From contig NC_009356.1 of assembly GCF_000092065.1 (NCBI RefSeq), positions 558,001 to 622,000 on the forward strand: a stretch of 64,000 nucleotides of DNA, given 5' to 3'. The first letter of the stretch is position 1; each line of letters opens with the position of its first letter. Position numbers and translations under genes: made by a program. This stretch comes from Ostreococcus lucimarinus CCE9901 (Eukaryota; Chlorophyta; Mamiellophyceae; Mamiellales; Bathycoccaceae). The notes below the pieces were generated by a model that made no database searches, was not told the origin of the DNA, and saw only the letters and a list, made by a program, of their open reading frames with translations. Below, one piece after another: positions 1 to 10,100 of the stretch.

Positions 1-1115
1 GGTCAGACTTCGGCGGCGTGGTACGCGCATCGAGGCGTTCGCCACGCCTACTTGACTGGTCGCCGCGGGCGCGGAGAGTCCCTTCTGCTGCGATGGTCGT
101 CGCGCGGCGGTACCGACGTGAGCGCATTGCACGTGCTTCGCGTCGACGCGTGTGCGACCGACGAGGCGTCGTACGGCGGTGCGCGCGCGCACGCGCGCGT
201 GCGCGCACACGGCGTGCTGCACGCGGGCGGCGTGCTACGCGACTCTTTGACTGCTCGCCAATCCGCGTCGGCCCATCGATACGTGTGGTCGTCCAAAGTA
301 GTGTCCGCGCACGCATTGCTCCGCCAGTGCGTCGGCGTCGAGCGCGGCGCGCGTCACATCGCGCTGTTCTCGTCGGTGGCGGCGCTGCTGGGGAGTCCAG
401 GGCAATGCAACTACAGCGCGGCCAACGCCGCGCTGGACGCGCGAGCCGCACACGAGTGGTGCCGCGGGTACGCGGTGCAATCCGTGCAGTGGGGCGCGTG
501 GGACGGCGCGGGAATGGCGCTGACAAACGCGTCTGTACTCAGGAACGCGCGCACGACAGGCATCGGCGTGCTCGATCCGCAAGCCGGGCTCGGGGCCGTA
601 CACGTCGCGCTTCAGGGCGCATCAGTGACGGGTCGCTGGCGGGCAATCCAAGGCGTCCTGGCCGTCGTCCCGTTCCAGTGGTCCGTGCTCGCGCGCGCGC
701 AGCGCTCGCGCGCGCTGATTGCGGAGTACCGCGCGGAGTCGGCGCGGTCGAGCGCTCCAGTCGCCGTCCATCCGGGCGCCGAGGAAGACGCGGCGCGCGA
801 TGTGTCAGATGAGAGCGTGCGGCAGATCGTGGCCTCCGCCGTGACGCGCGCGCTCGGCAGAGACGTGTCGGTGGACGCGTCGCTCATGGAAGAGGGCCTA
901 GACTCGCTCGCGGCGGTCGAGCTCGGAGGGGCGTTACAAAAGGAAACGGGCGTGAACATGCCGGCCACGCTGGCATTTGACTACCCGACGATCACCGCGA
1001 TATCTGGGTACCTGAAGGGTGCGATGCTGGCGCGATCGCGTGCGCGCCAATCGAGCGGCGCGGCGTCCAGCGCCGCTCGCACGCGCGCCGCGAGCGGCGC
1101 GGTCGCGCATTCGCG
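1..1115 (+). repeat. Repeat block A, copy 1 (KR end + ACP)
   Basis: Bases 1-1115 recur at 4372-5486 (offset 4371) with an identical translation over the whole block. The repeat probably extends left of the window. It encodes the C-terminal two thirds of a KR and an ACP. The match stops abruptly after ttcgcg at 1110-1115. Confidence 0.95.
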
Positions 1116-4100
1116 CGACTCGATGCCAGGTATTGCATCCAACGCGCGCGAAATCTTGGGTCTTGCGCCCGTTGTTATGGCCATCAGACGGAGCGTGCGA
1201 CGACTCGACGCGGATGATCGAGAGCCAAAGCCTGCTCGACATGGCGGCTCGGCGTTGTTTTCATCGTTCGTGAGGTGCGTCATGGCAGAGCGAGCCTCTG
1301 AAGATCGCTTCGACACGCCATCGTTGGGCAGGCAGCCGAGCGCGACAGCGCGCGTGGTCTCCTTGACGAAAGCCAGAGATTTCACTACACAAGCTCTCGA
1401 CAGCATGCCGAAATGCAACGAGATTGAGCTGAGCGTCGTCAGCGCTGTGTCGAGTAAGGCATCAGGCGCGCACGATGCCGTGCGTGTGAACAACATGCGA
1501 CATGCGTGCGGCGAAGTGTGTGATCCACAAAGCTCAAAATCGCACGAGTTCGTCGCTCGGCGTCTTGTGCAGTTTGGGTACTTCATCGAGCGCAGCTTGT
1601 TTGACGGGGAGCAGTTCTCCGTAACGGCGCACGAGGCGCGGTTGATGGACCCGCAGCAGCGCGTGCTCCTGGAGAACGCGCTCGCCGCGACGAGTGCGAC
1701 GCCGCACAGCGCGCCGAAGCCAGCCACAGCCGTGTCCGTCGGCGCTTGGACGTCTCAGTACGCAGACATGTGCCGCGTGTACGAGCCAACGCCGGGGCCG
1801 TACTCTGGCGTTGCTTCCGCCTTGAGCGTGCTGTGCGGTCGCGTATCGTACACGTTTGGTATGCGTGGCCCGTCCGTGTGTGTCGACACCGCGTGCTCCT
1901 CCTCGCTCGTGGCCGCGCATGTTGCGAGCTCTCACTTGCGCGATGGATCGTGCGAGGACGCCCTCGTCGCCGGCGTGAGCGTGAACGTCGGCATCGGCAC
2001 CTTCCTCGTGGCCACCGCCGCGAGCATGCTATCGTTCGATGGTCGGTGCAAAACCTTGGATGCCAGCGCCGACGGTTACGCCAAGGGCGAGTGCTGCGTG
2101 GTCCTGCGCGTGTCGGTGGACGGGGCGAGCGCTGGAGCGCCCAAAGCGCCCGATCTTCCAAACGCCGAGTCTCCCTCTCTCGCTCTTCTCGAACAGACCG
2201 GTGTGAACCAGGATGGACGGTCGAGCTCGCTCACCGCACCAAACGGGCCGTCGCAGCAGGCACTCGTGGCCGATGCGCTTCTCCGCTCGGGGCTGCACGG
2301 CGACGCGCTCGGCAGGCTGGAGATGCACGGCACGGGTACTTCGCTGGGAGATCCGATAGAGGTCGGCGCCGCGCTTGAGGTTCTCGCGCCGCCGACGCGC
2401 GCGGACCGGGCGCCGTCCAGGGGCCCCGCGCTCACGCTTGAGGGCGTGAAGCCACGCGCTGGCCACTGCGAACCAGGGGCTGGCGCGGTTGGGTTGCTGT
2501 TTGCGATGGCAAACTTGACGGAGCGAGCCGTCGCGTCCCTCGTCCACCTGCGCCAGCTCAACCCTCACGTCGAGGCCGCGACGCGCCGAAACGCACCGTC
2601 GCCGCATGCGCGCGCGCCGGTGCTCGCGCGACAAGGCATGCCGCGACCGGATGACGGCGCGTCTGAGGCTGGAGCAGCGGACGCTGCTCGAGCGCGCGTG
2701 CGGCGATCCGGCGTGAGCGGCTTCGCGTTCCAGGGCACAAACGCGCACGCAATCATGGCCCGGGGACCCGGACAGGCGACTGCGCCCGGGTACACGGGAA
2801 GCACGCACACGGCGGCGCGTGCGTGGGAGCGTCAGCGCCACTGGTGCGCGCCAGAACGGCACTGCCTCATCGAGTCCGTGCGCGCTCTGCATCCTCGCGA
2901 GGGAGACTCGAGCGCGTTGGCGCGGTCGTGCGTGCGCCTGTGTCGGTCCGCGTCGCTCGCTGGCATGCTTGATCACGCCGTCGGGCTCCGGACGCTGCTA
3001 CCAGGCACAGCGCACGTCGAGATATGTCGAGCCATGGCGGGCGCGCTGGCAGACCAGCCGCTCGCCGACATCTCGCTGTCGCACGTATCTTTTGCAGCGC
3101 CCCTCGAGCTTCGAGCGCCGACGACCGACGTGCTGTGCGACGTCACGCCGCAAGGCGTGGCCCGCGTGGGCGTGCGCGTGTCGTCGTCCTCTGCCGCCGC
3201 GCCGTTCCTCGCGGGCGCGCTCAGCCGCAGAAGCGCCTCAAGAATTACTGCGTCTCCGGCGCACCTCTCGCGAGGACCGGCGATGCCCGCGCTGGACGTG
3301 CAGCCTTGTGTTCACGGCGCGAGCTGGCTGCGCTCGTCGCAGCGACGAGGCCCGGGCGCGGAGCACCGCGTGTACGGCGACATACGCGCGCGTCAGATGT
3401 CCACGCTGTCGGCTGCGGCGTATCACTCGCCGCCCGCAGTGCTCGATGCCGCGCTGCACGCGCTCAGCGCGTGCGCGCCGCCGCCGGGTAGCGATGCGAC
3501 AGAAGAGAGCCCGCACGTCCCGGCCACGATCGGCGGCGTCCGCACGCGAGGCGGGCACTCGGACATATACCGCGCCCGGTTCGCGCTCGCGACGGCTCCG
3601 CCTGAGCGCGGGGAGCGGAACGCGTCCACGCGCAGATCTCGTCACCACCTGTGGGACTGGTCGAGTCTTTCGGCGGCGCATCGAGGGTGCGTGGTGCACG
3701 CGCTGGAGTCTCGACGACTCGGTGGCGCCGCGGTCGTGCGCTCGCGAGCACAACAGCGCTCGAGGGCACCGCCGCCGCGTCGCGCGGCCGCGCCGCGTGT
3801 GCTTTATGGAGTCGGGCAACAGCGCGCGTGCGGCGCGGCGGATGGCCAGGGCGCGCGTCGACGCTCAACCCTCAACTCGCAGTGCTTTGTGGACGACGCG
3901 TCGCACCGCCGCGAGCTGATGGAGACCCACGCGTCACCATCGATCGCGCAAGGCAGCACGCGAAGCAGCACGCGCGCCTCTCTTTGCGCGGTTGCGCTGC
4001 TGCAGGCTTGCGGCGCTCGTGCGCGCGTTTCCGGCGCCCACGTGCGTGCAAACGACATCGTCCACGAGGACGCTTCGGCCGCGCCCGCAGTCTGTGGATC

Positions 4101-7100
4101 GTGCGTGCGCGCCACCGTGCAGTCTTCCGCGCAGGAACGCAGCGAGCCATTGGTGCTGAGTGTCGCGAGCGCCCCGCACACCGCGCCAGCCCGAGCGTTG
4201 CGATCGATCGCCGCCGGGGCGTCGATCGCCGGGGCGCTGTGCGTTGAGCGTCTGCTTCCGACGTTCGGTCGCCGGACGCCCGCCGCGTCGCGCGACGGCG
4301 CGGCGACGACCACGGCGTCGCCGGCACCGAAAGTCTCGAGCGTGTTCGTGACTGGCGGTCTGGGCGCGTTGGGTCAGACTTCGGCGGCGTGGTACGCGCA
4401 TCGAGGCGTTCGCCACGCCTACTTGACTGGTCGCCGCGGGCGCGGAGAGTCCCTTCTGCTGCGATGGTCGTCGCGCGGCGGTACCGACGTGAGCGCATTG
4501 CACGTGCTTCGCGTCGACGCGTGTGCGACCGACGAGGCGTCGTACGGCGGTGCGCGCGCGCACGCGCGCGTGCGCGCACACGGCGTGCTGCACGCGGGCG
4601 GCGTGCTACGCGACTCTTTGACTGCTCGCCAATCCGCGTCGGCCCATCGATACGTGTGGTCGTCCAAAGTAGTGTCCGCGCACGCATTGCTCCGCCAGTG
4701 CGTCGGCGTCGAGCGCGGCGCGCGTCACATCGCGCTGTTCTCGTCGGTGGCGGCGCTGCTGGGGAGTCCAGGGCAATGCAACTACAGCGCGGCCAACGCC
4801 GCGCTGGACGCGCGAGCCGCACACGAGTGGTGCCGCGGGTACGCGGTGCAATCCGTGCAGTGGGGCGCGTGGGACGGCGCGGGAATGGCGCTGACAAACG
4901 CGTCTGTACTCAGGAACGCGCGCACGACAGGCATCGGCGTGCTCGATCCGCAAGCCGGGCTCGGGGCCGTACACGTCGCGCTTCAGGGCGCATCAGTGAC
5001 GGGTCGCTGGCGGGCAATCCAAGGCGTCCTGGCCGTCGTCCCGTTCCAGTGGTCCGTGCTCGCGCGCGCGCAGCGCTCGCGCGCGCTGATTGCGGAGTAC
5101 CGCGCGGAGTCGGCGCGGTCGAGCGCTCCAGTCGCCGTCCATCCGGGCGCCGAGGAAGACGCGGCGCGCGATGTGTCAGATGAGAGCGTGCGGCAGATCG
5201 TGGCCTCCGCCGTGACGCGCGCGCTCGGCAGAGACGTGTCGGTGGACGCGTCGCTCATGGAAGAGGGCCTAGACTCGCTCGCGGCGGTCGAGCTCGGAGG
5301 GGCGTTACAAAAGGAAACGGGCGTGAACATGCCGGCCACGCTGGCATTTGACTACCCGACGATCACCGCGATATCTGGGTACCTGAAGGGTGCGATGCTG
5401 GCGCGATCGCGTGCGCGCCAATCGAGCGGCGCGGCGTCCAGCGCCGCTCGCACGCGCGCCGCGAGCGGCGCGGTCGCGCATTCGCGACGTACAACCATTA
5501 CTCAGCTCCCTCGTCTACGTCTATCATACGTTCCGCATGAAGTCAGCCGACGAACGACTCTTGGCATTAGCGGTCAATATTCTCACGAGCTTAGACACTT
5601 TAGCTCTGCGGGACCTTCGACCAGTAACTTTGAGGGAGTCCTCTTTGTTCGCATTCATAACTCCACCAAGCCCTTACCCGTGCATCCATATTTCATTGGC
5701 AACTTTTTGCGTTGTGACGAACTCGAGTTCGGCTTGTTTGGCGCACCGCACAGCGAATGGACTACTCTGGACGCGCGGCAGATTCTCTTGATTGAGAGTG
5801 TACACACTATCCAGCTGAACAACAGTTCAGACGTTTCATTGCGCACTCTAGAGACGACGGCTGTTCTTGTTGGAGCACAAGCGGTAGATTCAACTGACGA
5901 GCATAGCGTTGAGATACAGTACAACGCCTACTCTGGCGTTGCTTCCGCCTTGAGCGTGCTGTGCGGTCGCGTATCGTACACGTTTGGTATGCGTGGCCCG
6001 TCCGTGTGTGTCGACACCGCGTGCTCCTCCTCGCTCGTGGCCGCGCATGTTGCGAGCTCTCACTTGCGCGATGGATCGTGCGAGGACGCCCTCGTCGCCG
6101 GCGTGAGCGTGAACGTCGGCATCGGCACCTTCCTCGTGGCCACCGCCGCGAGCATGCTATCGTTCGATGGTCGGTGCAAAACCTTGGATGCCAGCGCCGA
6201 CGGTTACGCCAAGGGCGAGTGCTGCGTGGTCCTGCGCGTGTCGGTGGACGGGGCGAGCGCTGGAGCGCCCAAAGCGCCCGATCTTCCAAACGCCGAGTCT
6301 CCCTCTCTCGCTCTTCTCGAACAGACCGGTGTGAACCAGGATGGACGGTCGAGCTCGCTCACCGCACCAAACGGGCCGTCGCAGCAGGCACTCGTGGCCG
6401 ATGCGCTTCTCCGCTCGGGGCTGCACGGCGACGCGCTCGGCAGGCTGGAGATGCACGGCACGGGTACTTCGCTGGGAGATCCGATAGAGGTCGGCGCCGC
6501 GCTTGAGGTTCTCGCGCCGCCGACGCGCGCGGACCGGGCGCCGTCCAGGGGCCCCGCGCTCACGCTTGAGGGCGTGAAGCCACGCGCTGGCCACTGCGAA
6601 CCAGGGGCTGGCGCGGTTGGGTTGCTGTTTGCGATGGCAAACTTGACGGAGCGAGCCGTCGCGTCCCTCGTCCACCTGCGCCAGCTCAACCCTCACGTCG
6701 AGGCCGCGACGCGCCGAAACGCACCGTCGCCGCATGCGCGCGCGCCGGTGCTCGCGCGACAAGGCATGCCGCGACCGGATGACGGCGCGTCTGAGGCTGG
6801 AGCAGCGGACGCTGCTCGAGCGCGCGTGCGGCGATCCGGCGTGAGCGGCTTCGCGTTCCAGGGCACAAACGCGCACGCAATCATGGCCCGGGGACCCGGA
6901 CAGGCGACTGCGCCCGGGTACACGGGAAGCACGCACACGGCGGCGCGTGCGTGGGAGCGTCAGCGCCACTGGTGCGCGCCAGAACGGCACTGCCTCATCG
7001 AGTCCGTGCGCGCTCTTCATCCTCGCGAGGGAGACTCGAGCGCGTTGGCGCGGTCGTGCGTGCGCCTGTGTCGGTCCGCGTCGCTCGCTGGCATGCTTGA

Positions 7101-10100
7101 TCACGCCATCGGGCTCCGGACGCTACTACCAGGCACAGCGCACGTCGAGATATGTCGAGCCATGGCGGGCGCGCTGGCAGACCAGCCGCTCGCCGACATC
7201 TCGCTGTCGCACGTATCTTTTGCAGCGCCCCTCGAGCTTCGAGCGCCGACGACCGACGTGCTGTGCGACGTCACGCCGCAAGGCGTGGCCCGCGTGGGCG
7301 TGCGCGTGTCGTCGTCCTCTGCCGCCGCGCCGTTCCTCGCGGGCGCGCTCAGCCGCAGAAGCGCCTCAAGAATTACTGCGTCTCCGGCGCACCTCTCGCG
7401 AGGACCGGCGATGCCCGCGCTGGACGTGCAGCCTTGTGTTCACGGCGCCATCAGACGGAGCGTGCGACGACTCGACGCGGATGATCGAGAGCCAAAGCCT
7501 GCTCGACATGGCGGCTCGGCGTTGTTTTCATCGTTCGTGAGGTGCGTCATGGCAGAGCGAGCCTCTGAAGATCGCTTCGACACGCCATCGTTGGGCAGGC
7601 AGCCGAGCGCGACAGCGCGCGTGGTCTCCTTGACGAAAGCCAGAGATTTCACTACACAAGCTCTCGACAGCATGCCGAAATGCAACGAGATTGAGCTGAG
7701 CGTCGTCAGCGCTGTGTCGAGTAAGGCATCAGGCGCGCACGATGCTGTGCGTGTGAACAACATGCGACATGCGTGCGGCGAAGTGTGTGATCCACAAAGC
7801 TCAAAATCGCACGAGTTCGTCGCTCGGCATCTTGTGCAGTTTGGGTACTTCATCGAGCGCAGCTTGTTTGACGGGGAGCAGTTCTCCGTAACGGCGCACG
7901 AGGCGCGGTTGATGGACCCGCAGCAGCGCGTGCTCCTGGAGAACGCGCTCGCCGCGACGAGCGCGACGCCGCACAGCGCGCCGAAGCCAGCCACAGCCGT
8001 GTCCGTCGGCGCTTGGACGTCTCAGTACGCAGACATGTGCCGCGTGTACGAGCCAACGCCGGGGCCGTACTCTGGCGTTGCTTCCGCCTTGAGCGTGCTG
8101 TGCGGTCGCGTATCGTACACGTTTGGTATGCGTGGCCCGTCCGTGTGTGTCGACACCGCGTGCTCCTCCTCGCTCGTGGCCGCGCATGTTGCGAGCTCTC
8201 ACTTGCGCGATGGATCGTGCGAGGACGCCCTCGTCGCCGGCGTGAGCGTGAACGTCGGCATCGGCACCTTCCTCGTGGCCACCGCCGCGAGCATGCTATC
8301 GTTCGATGGTCGGTGCAAAACCTTGGATGCCAGCGCCGACGGTTACGCCAAGGGCGAGTGCTGCGTGGTCCTGCGCGTGTCGGTGGACGGGGCGAGCGCT
8401 GGAGCGCCCAAAGCGCCCGATCTTCCAAACGCCGAGTCTCCCTCTCTCGCTCTTCTCGAACAGACCGGTGTGAACCAGGATGGACGGTCGAGCTCGCTCA
8501 CCGCACCAAACGGGCCGTCGCAGCAGGCACTCGTGGCCGATGCGCTTCTCCGCTCGGGGCTGCACGGCGACGCGCTCGGCAGGCTGGAGATGCACGGCAC
8601 AGGTACTTCGCTGGGAGATCCGATAGAGGTCGGCGCCGCGCTTGAGGTTCTCGCGCCGCCGACGCGCGCGGACCGGGCGCCGTCCAGGCCCCCCGCGCTC
8701 ACGCTTGAGGGCGTGAAGCCACGCGCTGGCCACTGCGAACCAGGGGCTGGCGCGGTTGGGTTGCTGTTTGCGATGGCAAACTTGACGGAGCGAGCCGTCG
8801 CGTCCCTCGTCCACCTGCGCCAGCTCAACCCTCACGTCGAGGCCGCGACGCGCCGAAACGCACCGTCGCCGCATGCGCGCGCGCCGGTGCTCGCGCGACA
8901 AGGCATGCCGCGACCGGATGACGGCGCGTCTGAGGCTGGAGCAGCGGACGCTGCTCGAGCGCGCGTGCGGCGATCCGGCGTGAGCGGCTTCGCGTTCCAG
9001 GGCACAAACGCGCACGCAATCATGGCCCGGGGACCCGGACAGGCGACTGCGCCCGGGTACACGGGAAGCACGCACACGGCGGCGCGTGCGTGGGAGCGTC
9101 AGCGCCACTGGTGCGCGCCAGAACGGCACTGCCTCATCGAGTCCGTGCGCGCTCTTCATCCTCGCGAGGGAGACTCGAGCGCGTTGGCGCGGTCGTGCGT
9201 GCGCCTGTGTCGGTCCGCGTCGCTCGCTGGCATGCTTGATCACGCCATCGGGCTCCGGACGCTACTACCAGGCACAGCGCACGTCGAGATATGTCGAGCC
9301 ATGGCGGGCGCGCTGGCAGACCAGCCGCTCGCCGACATCTCGCTGTCGCACGTATCTTTTGCAGCGCCCCTCGAGCTTCGAGCGCCGACGACCGACGTGC
9401 TGTGCGACGTCACGCCGCAAGGCGTGGCCCGCGTGGGCGTGCGCGTGTCGTCGTCCTCTGCCGCCGCGCCGTTCCTCGCGGGCGCGCTCAGCCGCAGAAG
9501 CGCCTCAAGAATTACTGCGTCTCCGGCGCACCTCTCGCGAGGACCGGCGATGCCCGCGCTGGACGTGCAGCCTTGTGTTCACGGCGCGAGCTGGCTGCGC
9601 TCGTCGCAGCGACGAGGCCCGGGCGCGGAGCACCGCGTGTACGGCGACATACGCGCGCGTCAGATGTCCACGCTGTCGGCTGCGGCGTATCACTCGCCGC
9701 CCGCAGTGCTCGATGCCGCGCTGCACGCGCTCAGCGCGTGCGCGCCGCCGCCGGGTAGCGATGCGACAGAAGAGAGCCCGCACGTCCCGGCCACGATCGG
9801 CGGCGTCCGCACGCGAGGCGGGCACTCGGACATGTACCGCGCCCGGTTCGCGCTCGCGACGGCTCCGCCTGAGCGCGGGGAGCGGAACGCGTCCACGCGC
9901 AGATCTCGTCACCACCTGTGGGACTGGTCGAGTCTTTCGGCGGCGCATCGAGGGTGCGTGGTGCACGCGCTGGAGTCTCGACGACTCGGTGGCCTCACGA
10001 CGAATTCATTTTATCATAGCTTTACGTCTACGCAGGCATATAAGTTGGCTCATATTCCACGGCCAGACATCCTATCGCAGTCTTTCACTTCAATGAAGAC

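Noticed and set aside
3804-4897. Long minus-strand open frames of several hundred residues through the GC-rich synthase region
   Set aside because: They are Arg/Ala/Ser-rich shadows caused by the high GC content, recur wherever the cassette recurs, and show no family motifs.
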